DNA of 64,000 bases, taken from the NCBI RefSeq assembly GCF_036850765.1, contig NC_089495.1, positions 69,292,410 to 69,356,409 on the forward strand, read 5' to 3'. The notes beneath the pieces were generated by a model that saw only the letters and a program-made list of their open reading frames with translations, ran no database searches and was not told the origin of the DNA. Shown one piece after another: positions 23,293-34,348 of this stretch. Every line of letters begins with the position of its first letter. The first letter of the stretch is position 1. The stretch comes from Saccopteryx bilineata. Its lineage: Eukaryota; Chordata; Mammalia; Chiroptera; Emballonuridae. A program made the position numbers and the translations under genes.

Positions 23293-24510
23293 GAGAAAAT
23301 GGCACCACAAGGGGTGCTCCCAACATCTCCCCTTGAAATTTCAACAACTAAAGACAGAGAAAAATATCAGGAGCACCTGAAATATACACAGACAAGACAA
23401 AGGTATGATTGGGCAAAAAGGTGGCTGGATATATTACCCTCTCTGAGGGAAATAAGACAGAGAACCGGGGTATTTCACTCTCCTCACTGATCTGAGGAAG
23501 GGCCGCTTTCATCTGGAACCAAGCGAAGTGGAAGATCTGGGGCAGAGGGAAGAAGCTAGGTTAGGGTGGGTGATCAAGCAGAGAGAATGTGCTAGCTGTC
23601 TGCCTGAGATCGCGAACATGGGGTGAGCACTGATGACAGGCTTTGACAAAGGTTACTGGTGTGGGATGCCCACTGGAACCGGCACCAGTGCTGGTAGCTT
23701 TGTGCGCTCCCAGCTCCACAATCACTGGCGGTGTGTGAGTGACTCCACCTGGCACCTCTGGTGTAGGCATGTGCACCTGAAGGCTAGAGGGCTTAGCCTG
23801 AGATTATCAGCGGTGGACATCTGGGAGGGCTGTTGCCAGCATCTTTATGTACCTGAGATTATCAGCGGTGGACATCTGGGAGGGCTGTTGCCAGCATCTT
23901 TATGTATTCCCAGCTCTGCGATCAACAACACGGGAAGTGTGCATGGGCTGGAATCCTTAGGCCTGGACATGTTCAGGTGGGGCACCTCCACAGGGCCAAT
24001 ACAGGTTTCAAAGCGCATTCTTGCATTTCAGCTCTGACTGAGATCACAGGAGCTGTGCACCTAAGTGGGCGGGAGCCAACCTCTGTGTGCACTGCTGAAG
24101 CCTTGGGGGCTGGGTGTGCATGAGGCTTGCTCCCACCTACCAAATAGAGCACAAGAGAGAAGCCTGTAGAGATTAGACTCTCAGAGCACTGAGGCATAGT
24201 AGACATGCTCAGGGCCTTTAGAAAGGCACTTGATCTGCAATTGACTCCAGCCCTGCCTGCTCTTGCTCATGGCACTGGTTGGCACAGCCTTACCTAGAAC
24301 TGTGCTTTGATTGGTACTGGAGGAAGGACCTGGCTGCTCTTAGAGCCTTTTGCTCTGCAAGCAGTGACTGGGGTGAACATCACAGCTAAGTCCCAAGGCT
24401 GCTAGCTAAGGTGGGAGAGACATAGGAGAGGCACCTGAAAAACTGAGACTCTCATTATCAGAGCCTCCAAGTCCTAACAAGCCCCGCTACTAACAGGACT
24501 GAGGCTCAGT
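23293..24510 (+). promoter_or_regulatory. 5' UTR/promoter region of the old L1
   Basis: This non-coding, GC-richer segment leads into the L1 coding relics, as L1 internal promoters do. It contains a perfect 55-bp tandem duplication at 23797-23851 and 23852-23906. Open frames here (for example 23633-24037) have no domain and are not genes. Promoter function is inferred from position only. Confidence 0.5.
23797..23906 (+). repeat. Perfect 55-bp tandem duplication
   Basis: The unit beginning CCTGAGATTATCAGCGGTGG and ending CATCTTTATGTA occurs twice with no difference, head to tail. Confidence 0.97.
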
Positions 24511-24517
24511 CTACATA

Positions 24518-24710
24518 CAGGGGTTTCAAACTTGTGGCCCGCGGGCCGCATGCGGCCCGCCGAAAAATTTTGTACTGATTTTTTTTTTGTTTTCAACTGC
24601 AGTGAGAAAAGTGTTGCATAACAGTTGCCTTTTGTAGACCTAGTACAGCCCGCCGAACGGCTGTGACCTTGCTCTGCAGCCCACATGCTGAGTTGAGTTT
24701 GAGACCCCTG
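24518..24710. mobile_element. hAT-type MITE (CAGGGGT...ACCCCTG)
   Basis: The left end CAGGGGTTTCAAACTTGTGG and the right end GAGTTTGAGACCCCTG are inverted repeats. Inside is CCGCGGGCCGCATGCGGCCC, a GC-rich palindromic stretch, and a second inverted GCCCGCCGAA. The 193-bp size, ends and 'rich in GGCCCG' style fit non-autonomous hAT elements. No clean 8-bp duplication is visible (TCTACATA against GATCATTA). Confidence 0.75.
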
Positions 24711-25289
24711 GATCATTACCACAGCGACACAACAACAAACCTCTGCTCAAGAGCCCAAAAGAGAAAAACCTGTAGTAAAGTGTCACATGCTAAAAAAAAA
24801 AGAAGAAACTACCTCTCAAAACTAGGAAAAAATTATATTTTTTATAACTTTTTTTCCATTTTAGTCATTTTATCTTCTTTGCTTTTTAATCTTTTCTTTT
24901 CCTTTAGAACTTCATTATCCATAGTTGTTACATTTTTTATTCTTGTTTTTTATGGGGTTTCATTTCAAAACCTTTTACTTTTCTTTCTCTCTCTCTCTTT
25001 TTTTTATTACTTTTTCTCCAATTCAAATATCATTTATCACAAATTATTTTATTTTGGATTCATATTTCTCTTTGTGGCATTTTGTGTGTTTTTTACTTCA
25101 TTTTTTATCTCTTTTGACATTTTCCCTCAGTTCCTGCTCCCTGTTCTCTGTAGTTTTTGTTTCACTTATCATTATAGAATTTTTATTTTTTCACTGTATC
25201 TTTTCAATTTTTATTTTATTTTTTTAAAAATTATATCTCATTAGTGTTATTAACAATGCCATTCTCAAATGCCACTAAGGAAAAAGAAA

Positions 25290-26235
25290 TCAAATATCAT
25301 GGATACAAAAGACAGAGATAGATGTAGCTCAGATAGATGATAAGAAATCTCTAGGAAAAAAATTTCAATTGTTTGGAAACCTTGGAGTTAAATGACAGAG
25401 ATTTAAAAACTGAAGTCCTAAAAATACCCAGGGAAATAGAAGAAAACATGGTAAGGCAATTTAGATAGCTCAAATAACAATTCAATAAACAAAATGAATA
25501 CTTCACCAAGGAAATTGAAACTATAAAAAGGAACTAAACAAAGATGAAAAATTCAATACATGAACTGAAAAATGAGGTAACAAGTTTAGCTAATATAAAA
25601 GGCCAGATAGAGGAGAGAATTAGTGGCAAAGAAGACAGGCAACTAGAAATACTACAGAGAGAAGTGAGAGAGACTTACAAATTAAAAAAAAACTACAAGA
25701 AGAAAGCACTACAGGAATTGTTTGACTCAATCAGAAAGAGAAACATAAGAATAATGGGTATATCTAAAAAAGAAGAGAGAGAAATGGAATAAAGAATATA
25801 TTCAAACAAAAATCGATGAGAACTTCCCAAGGCTGTGGGAAAAATTAGAGCCTCGAATCCAAGAAACAAACAGAACACCGAGTTACCTTAACCCAAACAG
25901 ACTTACTCCAAGACACATGATAATGAAATTATCACAAACCAATGACAAGAAAAAAATCCTCAAAGCAGCCAGGGAAAAAAAAATAATACAACATATAAAG
26001 GAAGGCTCATTAGAATATCATCAGATTTCTCAGGAAAAACTCTGTAAGTCAGAAGAGAGTGAATCCCAATATTGAAAGTACTGAAAGAGAAGAAGTTCCA
26101 GCCAAGAATACTATATCCATCAAAGCTATCCTTAATATACAAGAGGGAAATAAAAACATAAACAGATATAGAAAAGATCAGGGGATTTATCACCAGAAAA
26201 CCCCTACTTCAGGAAATACAAAAAGGGGTTAGCTA
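25290..26235 (+). pseudogene. L1 ORF1 relic
   Basis: ORF1p is the L1 RNA-binding trimer protein. The clearest piece is 25544-25792, a Lys/Glu-rich coiled-coil-like start (MKNSIHELKNEVTSLANIKG) followed by SIRKRNIRIMGISKKEERE, which matches the ORF1p RRM entry motif. Downstream, frame-shifted sequence still encodes remnants resembling the ORF1p C-terminal domain, including the TCAAAGCAGCCAGGGAAAAA and CCAAGAATACTATATCC stretches. Several stops and frameshifts break it. The open frame after it at 26438-26695 is the inter-ORF region running into ORF2. Confidence 0.75.
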
Positions 26236-26626
26236 ACTAGATTCAAAGAACAAAACAAAACAAAATTACAACTCAAAGCTCCAATAAGATTACAATAAAA
26301 ACAAGATTAATCTGTGACAACATAAACAAAAAAGGGAAGAGGACAAAGATTAAAAGTAGCAAAGGAGGATGAAGTGCAGAAGGACTCAAGAGATCATGTA
26401 CTACAATGAATATGATATAAATCCTTTTTATTAACTAATGGCAACCACCCCTGAAAAAATCACTACAGAAACACATGGTTTAAGAAAAGAAGAAACTGAG
26501 GAAGAAGTATGGAATACATCCAAACAAAAACAAATTGCAGAAAAACAAAAGAGAAGAAGCAAACAAGAAAACAAGATACAGAGCTATCAGAAAGCAATAT
26601 ATCAAATGACAATAGGAAACCCTCAA

Positions 26627-28580
26627 ATGTCAATAATTACATTAAACATAAATGAATTGAACTCTCTAATAAAAAGACACAGAGAAGCAGAGTAGATCAA
26701 AAAAGAAAATCCAACTGTATGCTGCCTTCAAGAAACACATGTAAGCTACAAGGATAAAAACAAATTCAAAGTGAAAGACTGGAAAATGATTCTCCAAGCA
26801 AATAACATCCAAAGAAAATCAGATGTAGCCATACTCATATCTCACAATGCTGACTATAAGACAGCAAAAGTAATCAGAGACAAAGATAGTCATTTCATAA
26901 TGATAAAGGGGACTTTGAATCAAGAAGACATAACATTTCTTAATATATATGCACCAAACCAAAAAGCCCCAAAGTATATAAGACATTTACTAACTGATCT
27001 AAAAATAAAAACCGACAAACATACAATCAGACTTGGAGACCTCAATACACCACTGACGGCTCTAGATCTTTCATTCAAACAGAAAATCAATAAAGAAATA
27101 TTGGCCTTAAATGAAACACTAGAACAATTGGATATGATAGACATCTACAGGACATTATATCCCAAAACGCCAGAGTATACATTTTTCTCCAGTGTACATG
27201 GAACATTTTCAAGAATTGACCATATGTTGGGCCACAAAACTAACATCAACAAATTCAGAAACATTGAATTATACCAAGCATATTTTCTGACCATAAACCT
27301 TGGAAACCAGAATTCAACTGCAAAATAGAAGTAAACAAATGAACTCAAAAAATAATTCCTTTTACGGTTGCAACAACACACACACACAACACAAAAAACC
27401 TAGAAATAAACATAACAAAGAACGTAAAGGACCTATATAAAAAAACCTACAAAGAGTTGTCAAGGGAAATCAAAAAAGATACAATGGAATGGAAAAATAT
27501 TCCTTATTCTTGTGCAGGAAGAATAAATATGCTCAAAATGACCATATTCCTCAAAGCAATATTCAAATTTAATGCAATTCCCATCAAAATCCTAATGTCA
27601 TTTTTGTTTTAATGGAACAAAAATTACCAGGTAAATATGAAACTATAAAAAACCCTGAATAGCCAAAGTAATTCTAAGGAAAAAGAATGAAACTGAGGAA
27701 ATTAGAATACCTGATTTCAAATTATATTATGGAGCTACAATAATCAAAACAGCATAGCATTCACAGAAAAACAGACACTTAGATCAATGGAAAAAAATGG
27801 AGACCCAAAAATAAAACCACATATATATGGTGAAAACATCTTTGATAAAGGAGCCAAAAACACACAATGGAGAAGAGAAAACCTCTTCAATAAATGGTGC
27901 TGGAAAACTGGAGAGCCACGTGCAAAAGAATGAAACTCAACCACAGTTTATCCTCTTGTATCAAAATTAATTCAAAATGAATCAAAGACCTAAATATAAA
28001 ACTTGAAACAATAAATTACATAGAAGAAAACTTAGGTACTAAACTCATGGACCTTAGCCATAGAGAGCACTTTATGAATTTGACTCCAAAGGCAAGGAAA
28101 GTGAAGGCAAAGATAAATGAATGGAACCACATCAGACTAAGAAGCTTTTGTACAGCAAAAGAAACTGACAACAAAACAAACAGCCAACTAAATGGGAGAT
28201 GATATTTGTAAACAACAGCTCTGTTAATTTATCCAAAAATATATAAAGAACTTACAAAACTCAGCAACAAAGAAGTAAACAATCCAATTAAAAAATGGTG
28301 AGAGGACACATTTTCCCCAAAAGATACAAATAGCCAACAGATCTATGAAAAAATGCCCATCTTCACTAGCTATTAAAGAAATGCAAATCAAAACTACAAT
28401 GAGATACCATTTCACACCTGTTAGATTAGCTATTATCAAAAACACAGGTAACAACAAGTATAGAGCTACCATATACCCAACAATTTCTCTACTGGGTATA
28501 TAAACCCGAAAACTGAAAATTATTGGTATGTACAGAAACATGCAGCTCCATATTCACTGCAGCATTGTTCACTGTGGCCA
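26627..28580 (+). pseudogene. L1 ORF2 relic lacking the reverse-transcriptase core
   Basis: ORF2p normally carries an endonuclease, a reverse transcriptase and a Cys-rich end. Here the start MSIITLNINELNSLIKRHRE (26627) and an in-frame stop after REAE lead to CCLQETHV and then the open frame 26771-27328. That frame carries DLNTPLTALD, a degenerate form of the endonuclease DFN motif, and [11 protein letters not shown]. At about 27340 the sequence jumps to ATTCCTTTTACGGTTGCAAC and NINMLKMTIFLKAIF-like sequence, which lies far downstream in ORF2. The residues normally containing the FADD motif are gone. The rest (27420-28580) has many stops. Confidence 0.8.
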
Positions 28581-28583
28581 AGA

Positions 28584-28815
28584 CATAGAATGGTGGTTAC
28601 TGGGGAGGAGGGGAGAGAGGGAGGAGAAGGAAAGAGAGGGGGGAAGGGAGGGGCACAAAGAAAACCAGATAGAAGGTGACGGAGGACAATCTGACTTTGG
28701 GTGATGGGTATGCAACATAATTGAATGACAAGATAACCTGGAGATGTTTTCTTTGAACATATGTACCCTGATTTATTAATGTCACCCCATTACAATTAAT
28801 AAAAAAAGAGGGGAA
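28584..28815 (+). mobile_element. L1 3' UTR fragment nested in the old L1
   Basis: GATGGTGGTTACTGG-like start, a G/A-rich tract (28597-28660), ACCAGATAGAAGGTGACGGA, GTTTTCTTTGAACATATGTACCC and CATTACAATTAATAAAAAAAG: this is the L1 3' UTR and tail. The host L1 ORF2 sequence stops at GCCAAGACAT before it and resumes at CCCTTCAATAGAGAATTGG after it. That makes this a later insertion of a 5'-truncated L1. No target duplication could be confirmed. Confidence 0.65.
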
Positions 28816-29271
28816 AAAATCCCTTCAATAGAGAATTGGATAAAGAAGATGTGGTACATATATACTATGGAATACTACTCAGTTATAAAAAATGATGACA
28901 TAGGATTATTTACAACAACATGGATGGACCTTGATAACATTATACTGAGTGAAATAAGTAAATCATAAAATATTAAGAATATTTTATACATAGATGGGAC
29001 ACAATTGAGACTCATGGACATGGACAAGAGTGCAGTGGTTACCAGGGCGAGGGGAAAGGAGGAGAGGGAGGGGGTGGGAAGGGGAGGGGCATAAAGAAAA
29101 CCAAATAGAAGGTGACAGAGGGTAATTTGACTGTGGGTGATGGGTATATAACATAATCAAATGTCAAAATGATCTGGAGATGTTTTCTCTGAATTTATGT
29201 ACTTTAATTGATCAATGTCACCCTCTTACAATTAATTGTTTAAATAAAATTTTATAAAAACCCATAAGTGA

Positions 29272-30134
29272 CACAATTTTTCAATTGTGGGTTTCTCTTT
29301 AATAAGAGTAAAGTGCATCATTATTTTCTCAAACTTATACAAATGTCTCAAATGTTAAATCATTTTTGAGCTGGATGCTAGTGTTCTTAGGACTAACCCA
29401 AAATGCTCATAATGGGAATGAGCAGCAAGTGGCAAAGTGATAAAAAATTTATCAGTAATTTATCTTATGCAGTCAGAGTAGAACTACTTTAGTGTGTGTA
29501 CGTATACATGAGTATTCATACATGGACTCATACATATATTACTTGACTTTTACCTACATATTTTATTTGAGCTTGTGTTCTGCTGCTAAATATGTTTGAA
29601 AACTCATCATTTTAAATATTAAAATGACAAAACCAGGATTGAGATACAAAGAGGCAAAATATTTTGGGGGAAAACAGCATGAGTAGAAGGTAGGAAAGGG
29701 AAATGTAGAGGAGGAGATAATGAGCATGAAATTTTCTGTTTTGACTTTTGCATGCAACCCATTACATTCTTCAATGGTTCAATTTATGTTGACTTTCGAG
29801 TGGATTTTTCTTTGACTAAAGCCAGGGTGCAATGATCAATCTGTGTACTGGTGACCTTTAGCAATCACTATTCACACACTTGTATAGCATTGTATTGTAT
29901 ACTAACTTCAAATAGCATTTCAAATTTTATATGTCTGAAAATTTTGTATCTCTAAAAAGATAAATTTTGCTTGGGCTTTGGTCTTACTTCTTGAGAATCA
30001 CCTATAACACAAAACAATGTGATGCTAGTAGTGTATGGCAAATAAAAATAATATTCACAATCTTTTTATCTTTTCTTCTCTCAACCACTCCTCCACAGAC
30101 ACACATACATACACATTAATTATTAATGTCATAG
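29272..30134. other. Intergenic sequence, nothing recognised
   Basis: AT-rich, no repeat or gene recognised. Confidence 0.45.
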
Positions 30135-30146
30135 AAATATGGACAG

Positions 30147-30467
30147 CCTGACCAGGCAGTGGTGCAGTGGATAGAGTGTGAGACTGGGAAACGGAGGACT
30201 CAGGTTCAAGACCCCAAGGTCGCCAGCTTGAGTGCAAGTTCATCTGGTTTGAACAAAGCTCACCAGCTTGGACCCAAGGTTGCTGGCTTGAGCAAGCAGT
30301 TACTTGGTCTGTTGCAGCCCCATGGTCAAGGCACATATGAGAAAGCAATCAATGAACAACTAAAGTGCAGCAGTGAAAAATTGATGCTTCTCACCTCTCA
30401 CCCTTCCCGTCTGTCTGTCCCTATCTATCCCTCTCTCTGGCTCTCTCTCTGGCTCTGTCAAAGAAAA
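30147..30467 (+). mobile_element. tRNA-derived bat SINE (CCTGACCAGG type)
   Basis: The head CCTGACCAGGCAGTGGTGCA and GGTTCAAGACCCCAAGGTCG is followed by GCCAGCTTGAGTGCAAGTTC, CTCACCAGCTTGGACCC, GGTCAAGGCACATATGAGAA and a CT-rich tail with poly-A. The target duplication AAATATGGACA is at 30135-30145 and 30468-30478. The open frames at 30055-30348 (reverse) and 30159-30488 (forward) are shadows. Confidence 0.92.
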
Positions 30468-30478
30468 AAATATGGACA

Positions 30479-31268
30479 AATATATTAATATTCATTATTC
30501 AGATTGGAACATGTAACAGGATATAAAATCTGTGATGAGATTACACTCATAAGAAATCAGAGTATTTCAAATTATAACTAAAAAAATTTTACTCTGAAAT
30601 TGTTTAACAAAAATTACACAAGCTATGAAAGAAATATAAGCTTAAAAGAACTTATATGCTTGGCTGGAAGAGGTGGCCACTGGTAACACCAATTTACACA
30701 GTTATCTATATTAACCTAAAAATGAAAATAAATTGAGAGGCAACAAACATTTATTTGAGTTTTAAAATACAGCTATTTGAGAAACATTGATTCAGGCTGA
30801 AATCCAAATAATATCCCAAGTAGGGGGTAAAATCATGAAGTTTTTATGAAAAAATAAAGTGAAATAGTCACATAAATAGAAGAAAAAAATTTCCATTGAT
30901 AAACCAAAGAAGGCATTTCCGTAGGTGAAAATACTTTAGTTACACATGATGATGATAATTCTCAGGGATGTGTTTAATTTTCAGACTGGTAGTCATGATG
31001 TCTGATTTTCTGTTAACACTGCAAACGATTGTTTGAAATACTATGTTGCTTAGGCTCAGTCCAAAAGTTAATATGTCCAGTTCAAACATTCCAAAGATTT
31101 GAAGACCAAGACTCACAAGACCATTCCTAGTGATGGCTGCTCTAGATCTATTTTTAAATTGCTCCACTTATGTCCACTTTTCCCATCTGGCAATACTTAA
31201 TAAATTCAAATATTATTTATGCACAGTCTAAGTTCACGCAACTCTCTGCCTGAATGTATATCCTAGAG
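30479..31268. other. Intergenic sequence, nothing recognised
   Basis: No repeat identified. The reverse 75-aa open frame at 30940-31167 starts MEQFKNRSRAAITRNGLVSL. It is less AT-biased in codon use than most here, but I recognise no domain. Confidence 0.4.
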
Positions 31269-31564
31269 CAGCAATTTTCAGCCCTTTTCATCCCATGGCA
31301 CTCATAAACTAATTACTAAAATTCTGCAGCACATAAAAAAAACCCATTTTGTATCTTTTGCAAATCTGACAAAACATATGTATAATTTTGATTCATTTAC
31401 AATGGACAGATATTGTTGTATTGACTGTTGTCACTTTATTTTAATTTGACAATCTAAGAGAAAAGAGGTCTGTGCCCCTGACTAAATAATCAGGTATTGC
31501 ATGTTTTAAAAATTCTTGCAACACACAGGTATGCTTCTTCAGGACCTAATTTGAAAAATCACTG
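31269..31564. mobile_element. hAT-type MITE, copy 1
   Basis: The ends CAGCAATTTTCAGCC and (reverse) CAGTGATTTTTCAAAT are inverted repeats. The interior has CCCATGGCACTCATAAACTA, ATTACTAAAATTCTGC, TCTGACAAAACATATGTATA and GAGAAAAGAGGTCTGTGCC. The flanks TCCTAGAG and TACTAAAG look like a decayed 8-bp duplication, the length hAT elements make. It is the same family as 42843-43110. Confidence 0.8.
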
Positions 31565-32594
31565 TACTAAAGCAATGATCAACATGCTTTTTGGGGAACA
31601 TCTACGAAGATAGTCAGTGCATATTTGGTTTTTTTTGGAAGGGAGTTTAAGCAATCTAAGTATGCAGGGAGAGGGAATGTAGATAGTAATGGATAGATAC
31701 CATAGAATACCATGCAGGGGGTACATGTAGAAATGCTGTTGGATCTAAAATATGGAATTAAAGGAAAATATAATCTATAAAATAACAATATGTCTGCAAA
31801 TTCAATATACTCATGCAAAACAGTAATACATTTTATGTGGACATATACAAATTAAAAGATTGGCACTAAGTTTGAGGAGTAAAAGGAAATAAACAAACAT
31901 AAAAATAAATAAAATAACAAGAGGCATAGAGCGATGGCAATAATGTGTATGGTTGAGGAATATGATTAACTCAAGTTTATGTTCCTGATACCTGACTAGG
32001 AAAAGAAGAAAGACTAAAATAACAGCTTTCAACAGAATGCACAAAATAGAATGTGAACAAAGGTAGAACTTGAAACCACCTTTTATTTTTCGTGTTGCTG
32101 TTTGCACTATTAGAATGGGAAATAATTGTGTTTCAAATTGTCTTTTGTTGATGATTTTTGTTATGAACCTTTCTTACTCACCCCTAAAGACAGATCTTTT
32201 CTGATGCCCAATTCCTTTTCACTTCAGTTCAACATTTACTCTTTCATTTTATGCCTCTGGATGGAACAGCTTGAAAGAAGCCCCCTTTAGCTGGGAAGAG
32301 TGACAAAACAGCTGTGATCTGAATGAGGCAGCATCACATTCGGGAACTCAGTGTCAGCCTTCCTGTTTTTAGTGTCACTCATCTATCATAAGCATAAAGA
32401 AAATATTTTATCTGCTTATACGTTATTTTTGTAGTCTTATTCAGGAGGAAAAAAAAGTGCTAAGTAGAAGAGTACAGCATCACAACTTCAGTTACATTTA
32501 GGCCATGGAAAGATATTTCCTGTGTATAATGGCAAAAAGGAAATAATCAGGAAGTCAGGAATAAAGTACTTTTCTCTCTGGCTCTGTGACTGAC

Positions 32595-32641
<47 letters not shown>

Positions 32642-32790
32642 ACACATTATATATATTGGCAGATGTAGAAGTCTAAGCCTTCACTTTACTTTCTCATCGT
32701 TAAAAGTGGCACTAATAATATAATCAGCATAGTTCCAATTCAGTGAAGGGATACTAAATCAACTGTAAAAAACAGAATATATGTTTTCTC
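31565..32790. other. Intergenic sequence with a long TG microsatellite
   Basis: Unrecognised apart from the repeat at 32597-32639. The reverse 98-aa open frame at 31811-32107 is hydrophobic without a domain. Confidence 0.45.
32597..32639. repeat. (TG)n microsatellite
   Basis: About 21 uninterrupted TG units, followed by TACACACATTATATATA. Confidence 0.95.
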
Positions 32791-33300
32791 ATTTAGTGTG
32801 TTATCTTTTCATTTTGTTGATTATTTCCTTTGCTGTGCAAAAACTATCTAGTCTGATTCAATCCCATTTGTTTACCTTTTGTTTCTCTTGACTAAGGAGC
32901 TATATCAGAGAAAAAAAATTACTAAAATAAATTTCCAAGATTTTAATGCCTGTTTTCTTTCAGAATTTTTATGGTATCAAGTCTTACTTTTAAATCTTTA
33001 ATCTATATTTAGTTTGTTCTGCATTCTGGTATAAGAAAATGGTCTAGTTTCATTTTTATGCACATATCTGTGCAATTATCCCAACACCATTTATTCACCA
33101 AAGAAACATCTGATAAAAGATTACTATCTATAATTTACAAATAACTCATAGAACTCAACACCAAACAAACAACAGCAATTAAAAATGGGGAAAGAACCTA
33201 AATAGACACTTCTTCAAAGAGGACATACAGATGGCCAAGAGACATGAAAAAATGCTCAACATCACTAATCATCAGAGAAATGCAAATAAAATGACAATAA

Positions 33301-33710
33301 GCCTGACCAGGTGGTGGTGCAGTAGATAGAGTGTCAGACTGCAAATGAAGGACCCAGGTTCAAAACCCCAAGGTGACCAGCTTGAGAGCAGGCATATCCA
33401 GCTTGAGCATGGGCTCACCAGCTAGAGAGCAGTGTCGCTGGCTTGAGCATGAGATCATAGACACGACCCCATGGTTGCTGGCTTGAGCCCAAAGGTCACT
33501 AGCTAGAAACCTAAGGTCACTGGTGTGAGCCCAAGGTTGCTGGCTCGAGCAAGGTGTCACTCATTCTGCTGTAGCCTCCTGGTCAAGGCACATATGAGAA
33601 AGCAGTCAAAGAACTAAGGAGCTACAACTAAGAACTGATGCTTCTCACCTTTCTCCTTTTCTGTCTGTCTCTCTCTCAGACTCTCTGTCTCTGTCAAAAA
33701 AATATGTAAG
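33301..33710 (+). mobile_element. Extended tRNA-derived bat SINE (CCTGACCAGG type) with repeated GCTTGAGC units
   Basis: The head GCCTGACCAGGTGGTGGTGC and GGTTCAAAACCCCAAGGTGA is followed by at least six GCTTGAG/GGTCACT-like units at 33379-33560. The usual GGTCAAGGCACATATGAGAA and CT tail close it. It is about 90 bp longer than the copy at 30147 because of the repeated units. The diverged flanks ATGACAATAA (33291-33300) and ACCACAATAA (33711-33720) are the likely target duplication. Confidence 0.85.
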
Positions 33711-33755
33711 ACCACAATAAAATATTACCTCATACTTGTCAAAATGACTATTATC

Positions 33756-34132
33756 GGCCCTGGTCAGTTGGCTCAGAGTAGAGCGTCGGCCTGGCATGCA
33801 GGAGTCCCAGGTTTGATTCTCAGCCACGGCACACAGGAGAGGCGCCCATCTGCTTGCTTCTCCACCCCTCCCCTTCTCCTTTATCTCTGACTCTCTCTTC
33901 CCCTCTCGCAGCGAGGCTCCATTGGAGCAAAGTTGGCCCGGGCGCTGAGGATGGCTCCATGGCCTCTGCCTCAGGCACTGGAATGGCTCTGGTTGCAACG
34001 GAGTGACGCCCCATATGGACAGAGCATCGTCCCCTGGTGGGCATGCCAGGTGGATCCCAGTCAGGCGCATGCAGGAGTCTGACTGCCTCCCTGTTTCCAA
34101 CTTCAGAAAAATACAAAAAATACAAAAAAAAA
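33756..34132 (+). mobile_element. Long bat SINE (GCCCTGGCC type) inside the L1
   Basis: The head GGCCCTGGTCAGTTGGCTCA has box A, the box-B region GTCCCAGGTTTGATTCTCAG follows, then the GGAGCAAAGTTGGCCCGGG body and AACTTCAGAAAAATAC with poly-A. The 15-bp target duplication AAAATGACTATTATC is perfect at 33741-33755 and 34133-34147. Reverse open frames over it are shadows. Confidence 0.95.
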
Positions 34133-34348
34133 AAAATGACTATTATCAATAAATCAATTAACAAGTGTTGGTGATGGTGTGAAGAATAAAGAACCCTTGT
34201 GCACTATTGGTGAAATTGCAGATTAGTGCCACCACTATAGAAATTAGTATTTCATAAAAAATTAAAAATGGAACTTCCTTTTGACCCAGTGATTCTACTT
34301 CTGGGTATATAGCTGAAGAAACCCAAAATGCTAGTTCAAAAGAATATA

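Larger units (their letters stand above)
23287..29263 (+). mobile_element. Old L1, originally near full length, now deleted and interrupted
   Basis: Order along the strand: GAGAAAATGGC start, a 5' UTR of about 1.2 kb (23293-24510), a hAT insertion (24518-24710), pre-ORF1 sequence, ORF1 relics (25290-26235), ORF2 endonuclease relics (26627-27330), a jump to the post-RT part (27345-28580), an inserted second L1 3' end, and its own 3' end (28826-29260) with a tail of AATAAAATTTTATAAAAA. ATAAGTGA flanks both ends (23279-23286 and 29264-29271) and is a candidate target duplication. The reverse-transcriptase core is missing. Confidence 0.75.

Noticed and set aside
22940..23347. 135-aa reverse open frame as a host gene
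   Set aside because: It is antisense to an LTR-like segment with a polyadenylation signal and crosses into the L1 5' end. No domain.
23633..24037. 134-aa forward frame containing two copies of a Trp/Gly-rich segment
   Set aside because: The repeat is the 55-bp tandem duplication inside L1 5' UTR; 55 is not a multiple of three, so the two copies are read in different frames.
24663..25244. 193-aa hydrophobic open frame as a membrane protein
   Set aside because: T-rich L1 leader sequence gives Phe/Leu/Ser codons in any frame. It lies between the L1 5' UTR and ORF1.
29255..29300. Hairpin of AACCCATAAG against CAATTGTGGGTTT
   Set aside because: The arms match only in a few bases and part of the left arm is the L1 tail and candidate target duplication.
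30940..31167. 75-aa reverse frame as a gene fragment
   Set aside because: No domain, no splice context and no similarity I can name.
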